Source: Saccharimonas sp963550135
Lineage (GTDB): Bacteria > Patescibacteriota > Saccharimonadia > Saccharimonadales > Saccharimonadaceae
Reading direction: 5' to 3'
Length of the DNA stretch: 63,781 nt
NCBI GenBank assembly: GCA_963550135.1
Contig: CAUVBP010000005.1
Location: 1-63,781 of the forward strand
Within the stretch, counting starts at the first letter, position 1. The number at the start of each line of letters is the position of its first letter. The translations under genes and the position numbers were made by a program. The notes beneath the pieces are model-generated. The model had not been told where the DNA came from, searched no databases, and saw only the letters and a program-made list of their open reading frames with translations. Of the stretch, positions 26,087-35,558 are shown piece by piece.

Positions 26087-27817
26087 CTAACTGCCAATCT
26101 GAACAACCGAACCGCCGATTTTGCGCCGGAAATAATCGTCGTGGCTAACATACAAAATTGCGCCAGCGTAGCGCTCGAGCGCCGCTTCCAGCTCCTCAAT
26201 TGAAGGCAAATCCAGGTGGTTGGTCGGCTCGTCTAGAATGAGCAATTGCGGCTCATTTGCTAGCATGCTAATGAGCTGAAACCGAGCTTTTTGCCCGCCG
26301 CTCAAGCTAGCCAAGGGCACCGCACCGTCGCTCTCAACAAAAAGGTAATCGCCCATCAGCTGGCGGATTTTGGTATCATTAATTTTCAGCCCGCGATCGA
26401 GATACATCTGCTCAATCGCTCGCGCCAGCGGCAAGTTCAGATAAGTCGCCGCTATCTCTTGCTCGTAAATACCAACGCGAATTTGCGGATCGAGATAGAG
26501 AGAGCCCGTGTAAACGATTGGAGCAGATTGAACAGTATTCTTAATCAAAGCCTGAGCTAGCTGGGGCGTGACTTGAGCCGTTTTACGAAGCCGGCCAGAG
26601 GAAGCGGCACTAGAAGACGCGTTTGCCATCAACGCTCGAATCAACGTCGTCTTGCCAGCACCATTGCGGCCGCGCAATTCAATAGCTTCGCCCTCGCGCA
26701 AATCGATGTTAACACCTTCAAACAAAATCCGCTTGTCGAAGCCTAGCGCCAAATCGCGAGCCTCAACAAGCTTGCGCTGCGACCGCATAGCACCATCTCG
26801 CATATCCAAACGAATATTACGAGCTTTGAATTTTTGATAGCGATCAGCTACTTTATAATCCAATTGCGCTACATTCTCTCTGTCAATCCAAAAAGTCGGC
26901 TTGTCGATTTTCTCCAGTTTCTCTAGCTCGGCCGCCGCTTGGTTCTCGCGCCGCTTGAATTGCGCGATCGTGCCAGGATCGCGAGCTTTTTCCTTCAGGC
27001 GGCGAAATTGCAGAACTTTGTCGCGCAAATTAGCCATCCGCCGTTCGGTTTGTTCGTAATCCTGCATGGCATTGCCTGTTGCTGAGGCATTTTGGCGCAA
27101 ATAATCATCATAATTACCGCGATAACTCGCCGATGCGCCATCGCGCAGCTCGACAATTCGATCAACCTCGGCCAGCACGTCGCGGTCATGGGTGATGATC
27201 AACATTGCTTGGCGAGCGTTTTTCATCCAATCGATAAACTGCTTCTTGGCAATATAGTCCATGTGGTTAGTCGGTTCATCAATCAGCGCCAAATCTGCCT
27301 GCGCATGCATGATTTTCACCACCTCGACCAGGCGTTTCTGTCCGCCGCTCAAAGCCGCTAATTGACGCTCGCCAAAACCTTCCATCTGGAAATTTTTCAA
27401 CTCCTCAGCCACCAGTTCTTCAACGCGATAAAAATCCTTCTGTCCAAAGCGTTCCAACGCCTGGCTGTACTCCTCAATCTTGCGCATATCGCTACCCATC
27501 GTTGCCGGATAAGTCGTCAAAATGTGCCGCAGCCGCGCATATTCCGGCAGCCCGCGCAGGATATATTCCAATACCGTGATATCACCCAGACCATGGTGTT
27601 CTTGCGCCGTCGCTACAATCGTGCTGCCACGCCGAAAAACAACCGATCCTCTGTAGTCGCTATCCGTCCCCGCCAACATGCCAAATAGCGTCGATTTGCC
27701 GACGCCGTTGCAGCCAATCAGCCCAACTTTCTCGCCGTCGTTGACGCTGAATTTAACGCCGCTCATCAACTGCTTATCGCCAAAACTTTTATCGGTAATG
27801 TGAACATCAGCTATCAT
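26087..27817 (-). CDS. ABC-F family ATPase
   Basis: The 576-residue soluble protein has two ABC domains: Walker A GCNGVGKST and LSGGQKRLVEV in the first, GRNGAGKTT and LSGGQKARFQL in the second. They are joined by a charged linker (FRRLKEKARDPGTIAQFKRRENQAAAELEKL). No membrane domain, so it is an ABC-F protein of the ribosome-acting type (translation or antibiotic protection). Family members differ in specificity; not assignable further. Confidence 0.92.
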   Translation of the reverse strand: MIADVHITDKSFGDKQLMSGVKFSVNDGEKVGLIGCNGVGKSTLFGMLAGTDSDYRGSVVFRRGSTIVATAQEHHGLGDITVLEYILRGLPEYARLRHILTTYPATMGSDMRKIEEYSQALERFGQKDFYRVEELVAEELKNFQMEGFGERQLAALSGGQKRLVEVVKIMHAQADLALIDEPTNHMDYIAKKQFIDWMKNARQAMLIITHDRDVLAEVDRIVELRDGASASYRGNYDDYLRQNASATGNAMQDYEQTERRMANLRDKVLQFRRLKEKARDPGTIAQFKRRENQAAAELEKLEKIDKPTFWIDRENVAQLDYKVADRYQKFKARNIRLDMRDGAMRSQRKLVEARDLALGFDKRILFEGVNIDLREGEAIELRGRNGAGKTTLIRALMANASSSAASSGRLRKTAQVTPQLAQALIKNTVQSAPIVYTGSLYLDPQIRVGIYEQEIAATYLNLPLARAIEQMYLDRGLKINDTKIRQLMGDYLFVESDGAVPLASLSGGQKARFQLISMLANEPQLLILDEPTNHLDLPSIEELEAALERYAGAILYVSHDDYFRRKIGGSVVQIGS

Positions 27818-27911
27818 TCATTCTATTGTAACAGAGGGTAACCCCGAGCACTATTGCATTTTTATCATAAATATTGTATAATATAAGTATTAAACCTGTT
27901 ATAATTAACAT

Positions 27912-28397
27912 ATGTCTAAGAAATCTAGCGCTAAGACAAAAAAGCTAGCTACTCAAACGATTGTTAACCGTCGAGCACGGTTTGATTATGAACTGGGCGA
28001 CGAGATCGTGGCTGGGCTTAGTTTAACCGGGCTTGAAGTGCGAGCAGCCAGAGAAGGCCACGTCCAGCTCAAAGGCGCTTACGTCACTATTCGCGGCGGC
28101 GAGCTGTGGCTTAATAACGCCAGTTTTAGCTTGCGGCAGAACGAACGCGGCCAACCAAATGCGCGCACTGTCGATACTAGTCCGCGCAAACTGCTGGCCA
28201 GCCGGCGCCAAATCGATCAATTAGCTGCTCACAAAAAAGAAGGCTTTACTATCGTTCCAACCAAGCTGCTTACTAGCGGACGCTATATCAAATTAGTCAT
28301 TGCTCTAGGCAAGGGTAAAAAACGCTACGACAAACGCCAAGCTATCAAACAGCGCGATCTAGAACGCGAGCACAGCCGCATTCTACGCAAATTTTAG
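27912..28397 (+). CDS. smpB: SsrA-binding protein SmpB
   Basis: The 161-residue protein has NRRARFDYELGDEIVAGLSL, GLEVRAAREGHVQLKGAYV and the C-terminal GKGKKRYDKRQAIKQRDLERE tail that enters the decoding centre. It delivers tmRNA to stalled ribosomes. TATAAT (27900-27905) ends 6 nt before the ATG and there is no SD, so leaderless. No tmRNA gene was recognised in the window. Confidence 0.95.
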   Translation: MSKKSSAKTKKLATQTIVNRRARFDYELGDEIVAGLSLTGLEVRAAREGHVQLKGAYVTIRGGELWLNNASFSLRQNERGQPNARTVDTSPRKLLASRRQIDQLAAHKKEGFTIVPTKLLTSGRYIKLVIALGKGKKRYDKRQAIKQRDLEREHSRILRKF

Positions 28398-28436
28398 CCG
28401 CACCGAATACACCGAGCCTCGCGCCCCGAACCGCCA

Positions 28437-29699
28437 CTATTCTTCTTCAAGTACTTGATGCGATGAAATTAAACTTTCGTATAATTCAACCATCTTTTTG
28501 GCCATCGTCGTCGAATCAAACTTCTTGGCAACACTCAACGCGCCACGCGACAACTCCTCGATTTTCTCTGGGTGCGCAAACAAATCATTAAATACTTTTG
28601 CGAAATCTTCGCCCTCAATGCCGTCAGTCAAGACAGCGTTGCGCTCAGTCAAAGCCTCGGTCATCCGTTCGTCGCAGTAAACAATCGGCAAACCGCTAGC
28701 CGCCGCCTCCAAGAAAGTCATTGGCTGGTTGTCAAAATGATACGATGCCAGCGAGAATACATCAGCCTGCTTGAGCATCGCCGCTACCTCGTCGCCCGAA
28801 CGCATACCAGCGAAAATTACTCGATCGCCGACGCCCAACTCCTCAACGCGCTGTCGCAATTCCTCCTCGTACGGACCGCCACCGACTAAAACTAGCTTAA
28901 CTTCTTTGCTGCGAATGTGCGGCATAGCCTCAATCAACGTCCGCTGGCGCTTCTCTGGACTTAACCGCGCCACCGAAATGATGAACTTTTCACCCGGACG
29001 CTTTTCAATTGGCGAATCAGCCGCCGACGCTTTTTTATAGCGCTTGGTGTCGATACCGTTCGGGAAAACGTAGCATGGCACCGTCAAGCCGCCATCTTCG
29101 ATCAGCATCCGCTCGAGGTGTTTCGACGGCGCAATGCAAGCATCACACTTATTAGCAAACGCCGCCATCAGCCGCCAGCCCTGGCGCGACATGATGTCTT
29201 TGATAGTACTTTTGCTCATTGAGCGCAGCTGCTCGCGCGAGGCTTTTGGCAAAATTGGCCTTGTTCGCAACACCACCGGAAACGCCGCTGTCGCCGCAAT
29301 CAAGCCAGAAGTCACCATAAACGGATAATCATTAACTAATTCAACATAAAGTGTGTGAATAGTCGTCACATGCGGTATATTCTGCCGCTTAGCCACGCTG
29401 TGCGCCAGTACGCCCATATAAAATTGCATTTGGCTATGCACGATATCAAACTGGTATTCATCGAGTTTCCTGGCTAGGCCAGGGTAAATAACCGCCATTT
29501 CACGCTTATCAAAAACATAATTCTTGGCTGATGGCAAGCGGATGACGTGATCGTCGTGGTCTTCATAGCCTTCGCATTTTGGCGCTACCACGAAAACCTC
29601 ATGCCCAAGCGATTCCAAAGCCTGCTTATAGTTCAAAGTCGATGTTGCCACGCCATGCACCGATGGCAGGTAATCGTCAATAAAAAAAGCGATTCTCAT
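28437..29699 (-). CDS. GT4 glycosyltransferase (diacylglycerol-glucosyltransferase-like)
   Basis: The 420-residue GT-B protein has an N-terminal MRIAFFIDDYLPSVHGVATS, HVTTIHTLYVELV, and the C-terminal GPYEEELRQRVEELGVGDRV and NQPMTFLEAAASGLPIVYCDE motif. Its start resembles processive lipid glucosyltransferases that glycosylate diacylglycerol, but other substrates are possible. It ends convergently to smpB. Confidence 0.85.
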   Translation of the reverse strand: MRIAFFIDDYLPSVHGVATSTLNYKQALESLGHEVFVVAPKCEGYEDHDDHVIRLPSAKNYVFDKREMAVIYPGLARKLDEYQFDIVHSQMQFYMGVLAHSVAKRQNIPHVTTIHTLYVELVNDYPFMVTSGLIAATAAFPVVLRTRPILPKASREQLRSMSKSTIKDIMSRQGWRLMAAFANKCDACIAPSKHLERMLIEDGGLTVPCYVFPNGIDTKRYKKASAADSPIEKRPGEKFIISVARLSPEKRQRTLIEAMPHIRSKEVKLVLVGGGPYEEELRQRVEELGVGDRVIFAGMRSGDEVAAMLKQADVFSLASYHFDNQPMTFLEAAASGLPIVYCDERMTEALTERNAVLTDGIEGEDFAKVFNDLFAHPEKIEELSRGALSVAKKFDSTTMAKKMVELYESLISSHQVLEEE

Positions 29700-29758
29700 A
29701 ACTCTCCTTATTATACCACACGCGCCAACCCCAGAGACAAGAGGTAGAGCACAGCTCT

Positions 29759-30589
29759 TTAGCTATCCGGATAGGATTCAACTGCTTCGAACTGCAAAAT
29801 ATGGCCAGCTGACGGGGCGCTAATAATCTGCGTTTCAGGCAATAACTGGCGGATAATTCCAGGTGTTTTCGAAGTAATGATATTGTCTTTACCGCCCAGA
29901 ATCACCGTTACGCGCCGCTGGCTATCAAGCGGCACACCTTCGACGAAAGGATTTTGCTCGTACAGCATAGTAGTCAAAATTTCAGAATCACGCAAAGTCA
30001 AATAATCCTTCTTGTAGCTCTCTGACTCACGCAGCCACTGCCAAGCTTCCTGCCGGCGGGTTTTCAACGCAAGCACAGTACGAATATTTTGGATAGGCTT
30101 GCTGTTGTAGATGTACCAACCAGGCTTTTCAGGAAAATTATTAGACAACCTTTGCAACATATTTGCAAGATGAGTAGTGTCTGGCGTCGGGCAAGCCATA
30201 ACAATCTTCGCCGCCGACGGAACTCTGCCAGTGCGCAGCGCATGATAAATTATCGATGACGAAAACGAATTACTGACAATCAAATCTGGCGTTCGGCCGA
30301 TTTGTGCCAGAACTTTAGTAAACCAATCGCCCAGATCTTCGTAGCTTTCCAGGGACGGGCGCACCGAGCCGCCATGCCCCGGTAAATCTATCGCGTACAC
30401 CGCGTAGCCAAAATTAACGTACCGCTTGGCTAGCGGCATCATGTCTATTTTGCCGCCAGTCACGCCGTGGAACAGAATCGCAGTTTTATCGGCGCCAGTA
30501 TTACACTCAAGCCAGCAAACTCCGTCGACTGTCTGGTCCCGGCAGCCTAATTCATCGTATAATTCTCTCAAAGTTGGAATTTCGGACAT
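29759..30589 (-). CDS. alpha/beta-hydrolase-fold protein
   Basis: The 276-residue protein has FHGVTGGKIDMMPLAKRYV (oxyanion region), DLPGHGGSVRPS, and SNSFSSS where the nucleophile elbow (GXSXG) would lie; the usual glycines are replaced, but Ser is kept. A late GGKDNIIT and GHILQFE supply the acid and His. The family includes esterases and lyases; function unknown. Leaderless: TATAAT ends 6 nt before ATG 30589, overlapping the -10 of the divergent GT2 gene. Confidence 0.8.
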   Translation of the reverse strand: MSEIPTLRELYDELGCRDQTVDGVCWLECNTGADKTAILFHGVTGGKIDMMPLAKRYVNFGYAVYAIDLPGHGGSVRPSLESYEDLGDWFTKVLAQIGRTPDLIVSNSFSSSIIYHALRTGRVPSAAKIVMACPTPDTTHLANMLQRLSNNFPEKPGWYIYNSKPIQNIRTVLALKTRRQEAWQWLRESESYKKDYLTLRDSEILTTMLYEQNPFVEGVPLDSQRRVTVILGGKDNIITSKTPGIIRQLLPETQIISAPSAGHILQFEAVESYPDS

Positions 30590-30595
30590 AATACC

Positions 30596-30603
30596 ATTAT
30601 ACT
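30596..30603. promoter_or_regulatory. overlapping divergent -10 elements
   Basis: ATTATACT carries TATACT on the plus strand (30598-30603, 6 nt before ATG 30610) and TATAAT on the minus strand (30601-30596, 6 nt before ATG 30589). Transcription in the two directions would compete for the same bases. Confidence 0.6.
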
Positions 30604-30609
30604 AGTTTT

Positions 30610-31344
30610 ATGAAAATTAGCATTATTATTCCTTGCAAGAACGAATCTGGCGTCGTCGAGAATCTCTTGGACTCGCTAGTCCGACAAACGCGCCCGGCAG
30701 ACGAGGTGATCGTAGTAGACTCGAATTGCACCGACGACACCATAGCTCGAGCCAAGACATACACCAAAAAACTCCCGTTAAAAACCGCTGCCGCAACCCA
30801 AGTAGGCCCTGCGCACGCTCGCAATCATGGCGCCAGCAAGGCGACAGGCGATATGCTCATCTTTGCGGATGCTGACTTAATCCTTCCGGAATATTTTTTG
30901 CAAAAATTTGAAGAACAAATTAACAAAAAGCACCTTCAAGTAGGCAGTTTCCTTCAGCGGATGCAGTCAAACAAATTCGGTATTCGAGCTGGAGCCTACT
31001 TAATGAATGCCTATGCGCGCCTAATGCAGCACACGCCGTGGCCGATCGGCTTTGGCTGCTTGTATGTCACGCGCGAAGTTTTTGATGCAGTAAACGGCTT
31101 TGATACGTCCCTTTATATCATGGAGGATTATGATCTCATCCTCAAGGCGAAACGAGCTAAGTATAAAAATGGCGTTATCAAAATAGCCTACCTCACTTCA
31201 GATCGCCGTTACCAAAACAACTCGCTGCGCCAAGCTCTCAAAGGAATATACGGCGAGCTCTACCGCTACACGCACGGGCTGCGCGTCACAAAGCCTATCT
31301 ACGAATACGAAATGGGCGGCAAACAGAAAAAGACGACAAAATAA
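30610..31344 (+). CDS. family 2 glycosyltransferase
   Basis: The 244-residue GT-A enzyme has SIIIPCKNESGVVENLLDSL, a DXD-like FADADL, and GFGCLYVTREVFDAVNGFDTSLYIMEDYDL. It transfers a sugar from a nucleotide donor, probably to a lipid or surface polymer. No TM segment. TATACT (30598-30603) ends 6 nt before this ATG, so it is leaderless and divergent from the hydrolase gene. Confidence 0.88.
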   Translation: MKISIIIPCKNESGVVENLLDSLVRQTRPADEVIVVDSNCTDDTIARAKTYTKKLPLKTAAATQVGPAHARNHGASKATGDMLIFADADLILPEYFLQKFEEQINKKHLQVGSFLQRMQSNKFGIRAGAYLMNAYARLMQHTPWPIGFGCLYVTREVFDAVNGFDTSLYIMEDYDLILKAKRAKYKNGVIKIAYLTSDRRYQNNSLRQALKGIYGELYRYTHGLRVTKPIYEYEMGGKQKKTTK

Positions 31345-31382
31345 GCTCGTCTAACTGTCTATTCTATCCACGATTTACAAGC

Positions 31383-32552
31383 CTACGAGTAAGTTTTAAC
31401 GATTTCGGCATACAGTTCGCGGTACTGATCAACGGTGCGTTCATAAGTATGGTTATCAATAATCCACTGGCGAGCGTCCCGGCCCATCTGGCGCCGGCGC
31501 GGCTCATCATTCAGCAGCTCATCAATTTTATGCGCTAGATCGTTGACATCTGGATAATGAAAGCTGGCTCCATTCTTGCCGCCGTCCAATAGCTCGGGCA
31601 GAGCAACCTGATCAGACACCACCGCTGGCGTACCGCAAGCCAGCGCTTCTAGTGCCGCAATACATTGCAGCTCGGCAGGACTAGCCATCGCGAGTATATC
31701 TGCTCGCCGCAATAAAGCGCGCTTTTCCTCGTCGCTAACAAAACCGGTAAAAATACAGCGATCGCCCAGACTGGCTGCTTGACTTCGCAGTTGCTTTTCT
31801 ATTAAGCCTTTACCAATAATCACCAACTGCGCATCAGTTTTCAAGCGTTCCATCGCGGCAATCAGCAAGTCAATCCGCTTCTCGCCGTCAAGCCGCCCAA
31901 CATAGGCCACCACCGGCCGCAACGCATCAATCGCAAAACGCTGCAAGAGCTTCTCGTCAGCCTTACCTGGTGTATAGAATGCTGCATTGACACCGTTAGA
32001 AACTGCTTTCGTTGGTATATGAATCGCTGGCGTAGTCGCTAATGCCGCACGCGTCGGCGCCGTCATATAGGCAGTTTGATTGACTAGCTTGCACATTTTA
32101 CCTTCGACCATTCGGACAAACCAGCGGGCAATAGTTTTGTTTTTGGCATTCATCACGAGATTCAGCGCCATGGTGTGATTAGTCGTGACAATCGGAATCT
32201 GCCGCCGCCTAGCCTGGCGAATGACCGCCTGGTGCAGCCATGAAATCGGCGTCATCAGATGAATGATATCAGGCTGGTTCTGTCGAAAGTATCGCCGCAC
32301 GAATCTTTTTGGCAAGAATGCCACCCGGTTGTTGTCGCGATTAGCAATCCATTTTACCGCTGGCAACCGCAATACTTTCGCACCGTTTATTTCATCTAAC
32401 TCTGTGAAATGGCTAAATAAACCGTCTGGCGAGCCAGTTAACACCGTCACCTCGTCACCAGCTTCCTTCAGACCAGTAATTAGAGTGTCAAGCGCTGTCT
32501 GTACACCGCCAACACCCGGGCGATATACTTCAGTTACTATCAGGATCTTCAT
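31383..32552 (-). CDS. GT4 glycosyltransferase (mannosyltransferase-like)
   Basis: The 389-residue GT-B protein starts MKILIVTEVYRPGVGGVQTA and has EKRIDLLIAAMERL, and the C-terminal SPAELQCIAALEALACGTPAVVSD donor-binding segment. It resembles PimB-like alpha-mannosyltransferases and lipid glycosyltransferases; substrate unknown. I use ATG 32552 rather than a longer reading because of a -10-like TGCTAGTAT just upstream on the minus strand. Confidence 0.85.
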   Translation of the reverse strand: MKILIVTEVYRPGVGGVQTALDTLITGLKEAGDEVTVLTGSPDGLFSHFTELDEINGAKVLRLPAVKWIANRDNNRVAFLPKRFVRRYFRQNQPDIIHLMTPISWLHQAVIRQARRRQIPIVTTNHTMALNLVMNAKNKTIARWFVRMVEGKMCKLVNQTAYMTAPTRAALATTPAIHIPTKAVSNGVNAAFYTPGKADEKLLQRFAIDALRPVVAYVGRLDGEKRIDLLIAAMERLKTDAQLVIIGKGLIEKQLRSQAASLGDRCIFTGFVSDEEKRALLRRADILAMASPAELQCIAALEALACGTPAVVSDQVALPELLDGGKNGASFHYPDVNDLAHKIDELLNDEPRRRQMGRDARQWIIDNHTYERTVDQYRELYAEIVKTYS

Positions 32553-32625
32553 ACCTACAAATACTAGCACATCCGCTAGCTGGTTGTACATTTTCAGAAT
32601 TAACGCTCTACGCAATGAGTGAGCG

Positions 32626-32662
32626 GTGCTAGCAGCGAGACGGGATATCTCGCCGCTAGCAC
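32626..32662 (-). terminator. long hairpin, probable transcript end of the 32669-32848 gene
   Basis: GGTGCTAGCAGCGAGA pairs with TCTCGCCGCTAGCACC around a 5-7 nt loop with one mismatch. No T-tract follows on the minus strand, so terminator function is not certain. Confidence 0.45.
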
Positions 32663-32668
32663 CATGTG

Positions 32669-32848
32669 TTACTCTCGTCGGCCTCCTCTCTTTATTTTTA
32701 TCAAGAAATGTACTATGAAGTCAATAATGCCAAATAGTACAGTGATGCACACCAAAGTGGCGGCAGCAACACACCATGCCAAAGCAGGGAGTAGGCCGAT
32801 AAACACAAGGATTGTTCCCACAATCCCTAGGGACTCAAAAGGACACAC
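32669..32848 (-). CDS. small two-TM membrane protein
   Basis: From GTG 32848 the product is about 59 residues: VCPFESLGIVGTILVFIGLL, then two hydrophobic helices and a basic C-terminus KIKRGGRRE. I choose GTG because AGAGGAGGA lies 6 nt upstream; ATG 32914 has no SD. Function unknown. Classical SD-led translation here contrasts with the leaderless neighbours. Confidence 0.6.
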   Translation of the reverse strand: MCPFESLGIVGTILVFIGLLPALAWCVAAATLVCITVLFGIIDFIVHFLIKIKRGGRRE

Positions 32849-33040
32849 CTCAGTCCTCCTCTGCCCGGGCATGCGCATCCCGGAGCAGACAATTGCGCCA
32901 TGAGCTGCACACATAGCACCACAGTCCGCCCCGAGATTTTTTGACGAGAGCGAGGGCCTATCAAGCCCTACTTAGACATATACCCAAAACCAGGCAGTTT
33001 TGTCAATAGCACCGCGACGATTTTACGTTATAATGGCTAT

Positions 33041-33838
33041 ATGAAGCTATTTTCCTGGAACGTCAATGGCATCCGCGCCATCATCAACAAGGGCGAGTTT
33101 GCCCGCTTCCTGCAAACCTATGATCCGGACATTCTATGCCTGCAAGAGACCAAGGCTGCCCGCGACCAGGTAGAAATTGATCTGCCAGAGTACCACGAGC
33201 ATTTCTATTCAGCCGCCAAAAAAGGCTATTCCGGCACGGCAATTTTATCGAAAATCCGGCCGCTACACTGGCGCGACGGGCTACCGCCGGCTATCATCGA
33301 GCGGTTCAATTTGACCGGCGATCAATATGGCAATCCCGCCGACGAGGGACGCATCATCACTGCCGAGTTCGACGATTTTTGGGTGGTGACCTGCTACACG
33401 CCAAATTCGAAAGGGGATTTGAGCCGGTTGAAATTACGCCATGAGCAGTGGGATCCGGCGGTGCTAGCGTATCTGGAGGAATTGGAGCTAGTCAAGCCGG
33501 TGCTATACTGCGGCGATATGAACGTGGCACATCAAGCAATTGACCTGGCAAATCCAAAGCCTAATGTCGGCAAGCACGGTTTCACCGACGAGGAGCGGGA
33601 AGGCTTTCAGAATTACCTGGACGCTGGATTTGTCGACACCTTCCGGGCGGCTTTTCCTGAAAAGACCGAGGCTTACACCTGGTGGACGCACTGGGCCAAC
33701 GCCCGGGCGCGCAATGTCGGTTGGCGGATCGACTATTGGTTGGCATCGCGCGAAATCGCTAAGCGTGTCAAAAATCCGCAAATCCACCCCGAACAAATGG
33801 GCAGCGACCACTGCCCAGTAAGTATTGAAATAATATAA
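33041..33838 (+). CDS. xth: exodeoxyribonuclease III
   Basis: The 265-residue AP endonuclease/3'-exonuclease has the family start MKLFSWNVNGIRAI, LCLQETKA, YCGDMNVAH and MGSDHCPVSI, the metal and catalytic residues of the ExoIII/APE fold. It acts in base-excision repair. TATAAT (33029-33034) ends 6 nt before the ATG, leaderless. A membrane protein gene begins 17 nt after the stop. Confidence 0.96.
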   Translation: MKLFSWNVNGIRAIINKGEFARFLQTYDPDILCLQETKAARDQVEIDLPEYHEHFYSAAKKGYSGTAILSKIRPLHWRDGLPPAIIERFNLTGDQYGNPADEGRIITAEFDDFWVVTCYTPNSKGDLSRLKLRHEQWDPAVLAYLEELELVKPVLYCGDMNVAHQAIDLANPKPNVGKHGFTDEEREGFQNYLDAGFVDTFRAAFPEKTEAYTWWTHWANARARNVGWRIDYWLASREIAKRVKNPQIHPEQMGSDHCPVSIEII

Positions 33839-33854
33839 ATAGTAAGGTAGTCTT

Positions 33855-35105
33855 ATGCCTCCAGAAAATAACTCGCAACAACCACTTCAACAAACGCAAT
33901 ATCCGCAGCAACCGCAATATCAACAATACCCGCAGCAGTATCCGCCGCAAAACCAACCTCAATACGCTTCACCACAGCCGCAATATCAGCAGTATTCTTC
34001 GCAGAAACCAAACAAAATACTCCTAACGATTGCTTTGATCGTTTCGCCACTCGCAATACTATTCGTAATACTAATATCTATTGGCGTCATTTACGGGCTA
34101 TCCGAAACATTTTCGCAAAATCCAGTAAGCTCTTTCGGACAGCTGAATGATTGCGCTGAACAAATACGCCAAATACCAGGCGTAGAGAAAGTTGATCTCA
34201 AACTATCAGACATCGTAGAGGACTTTTTTGGCCGCAAAAAAGGTACTTACAAAATAACACTTCAACCAGATTATCCTAAAGATCAGACTATTATAGCAGT
34301 AAAGAGAATCGCTGACGTTATCTCCCCGATCCGAGAATGGCCGCAACAAAACTTCATTGCAATAACTCAGAAGCAGGGCGACGGCGCAATCAACACCGAC
34401 TCGGAAGCTAACGTGTTTTACAAAATTCCCGAAAAACTCCCGGCGCTATTCGATAAGCTTAAAGAGTCTAATTTCAAAGCCAAAATTTCAGCTAGAGTGC
34501 TAGAAAAATCAGAGAAAAACAAAACAACGAACGGACAGCGTACTCAATATTATCATTACCTTGACTGCGAAATTGAAATGAATGCCGCCAATCTTAACGA
34601 AATCAAATCATCGTTGCCAAGCAACACGTCTATCGGCTCGTACGACAAACTTGTCTATATTTGGAATATAACCAGAAGCGGCGGAGATACAACTAAAGTC
34701 TATGCCGATGGCAGAATACTCAGCAATAACCGCTACTTGATGGAAAACATCGACATATTCGAACCTATCTTATTCGAGATTGGAGAATTAGGGTTCGGCA
34801 TTGATAAAGAATCAGACGAAATCCTAGGCGAAGTTAAATTCAACAACTTGTTCAGCAGATTCGAGACGTCGCACATCGATATTTTCGCTCAAGCCGTTAA
34901 ACTAATAGCCGCAAAGAATAATCAAGGCGCATTTAGAATCGATCAAGATAAAGTCCGCGGCTATCCAGAGGGGCGCGTTACGCTGCCAGATATCGCTATC
35001 AAAAACGGCATTGCAACTGTAAAAGAATACGATTTCGAGCCAAGAGATAGGTATATTATCGAAAAAATCGTCCGGCAAGCAAATGCAACTGACTCGCCAG
35101 CTTGA
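33855..35105 (+). CDS. single-TM protein with long Pro/Gln/Tyr-rich cytoplasmic tail
   Basis: The 416-residue protein starts with a low-complexity Q/P/Y tail (repeats of PQQPQYQQYP type, residues 5-50), then one TM helix (LTIALIVSPLAILFVILIS) and a roughly 330-residue extracytoplasmic domain with no recognised family. A short SD-like GTAAGGTAG precedes it. Tail-TM-ectodomain architecture recurs at 37915 and 40909. Function unknown; probably co-transcribed with xth. Confidence 0.7.
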   Translation: MPPENNSQQPLQQTQYPQQPQYQQYPQQYPPQNQPQYASPQPQYQQYSSQKPNKILLTIALIVSPLAILFVILISIGVIYGLSETFSQNPVSSFGQLNDCAEQIRQIPGVEKVDLKLSDIVEDFFGRKKGTYKITLQPDYPKDQTIIAVKRIADVISPIREWPQQNFIAITQKQGDGAINTDSEANVFYKIPEKLPALFDKLKESNFKAKISARVLEKSEKNKTTNGQRTQYYHYLDCEIEMNAANLNEIKSSLPSNTSIGSYDKLVYIWNITRSGGDTTKVYADGRILSNNRYLMENIDIFEPILFEIGELGFGIDKESDEILGEVKFNNLFSRFETSHIDIFAQAVKLIAAKNNQGAFRIDQDKVRGYPEGRVTLPDIAIKNGIATVKEYDFEPRDRYIIEKIVRQANATDSPA

Positions 35106-35477
35106 TCAAATCCGGTCTTTGGCAAAACGTTTTTCTTCGATCGCTACCGTTAACTCGTACAGCCGCTGCACGCCGTTCTCTAGTTGGTAATAATGTCGAA
35201 TGTAAGCCAATTCTAGCACAAACAAAATTAGCGACAATAATCCCAGCAAACAGTTCATCGCCACACCCATCGCTGCGGTCGCCAAAAACGCCACCAGCGC
35301 CGCCAAAAACAGCCCGGCGAAGAAAAATGTCACCAGCAAGTGAATCAGCCGCTCGTGCTGAAATTCTTGCACGCGCGTGCGGTGATAGCGCGCCAATTCT
35401 GCCAGATCAGTTTGCGACTTGGCCGCCGCTAGGCGCTGAGATATAGTTTGATAATGTTCGGCGATGTGTTTTTCCAT
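35106..35477 (-). CDS. two-TM membrane protein
   Basis: The 123-residue protein has a His/Arg-rich N-terminal helix (MEKHIAEHYQTISQRLAAA), two TM helices (LLVTFFFAGLFLAALVAFLA, LLGLLSLILFVLELAYI) and a charged tail. TACAAT lies 7 nt upstream of ATG 35477 on the minus strand. It is convergent with the preceding plus-strand gene, with adjacent stops. No family recognised. Confidence 0.68.
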   Translation of the reverse strand: MEKHIAEHYQTISQRLAAAKSQTDLAELARYHRTRVQEFQHERLIHLLVTFFFAGLFLAALVAFLATAAMGVAMNCLLGLLSLILFVLELAYIRHYYQLENGVQRLYELTVAIEEKRFAKDRI

Positions 35478-35558
35478 AGCCTAAATTGTACGCTAGCCCG
35501 ACGGCTGCGGCAAGCGCTTGAGCTGGTATGTCGGCACTTTTCGCGCTACAATACATTC

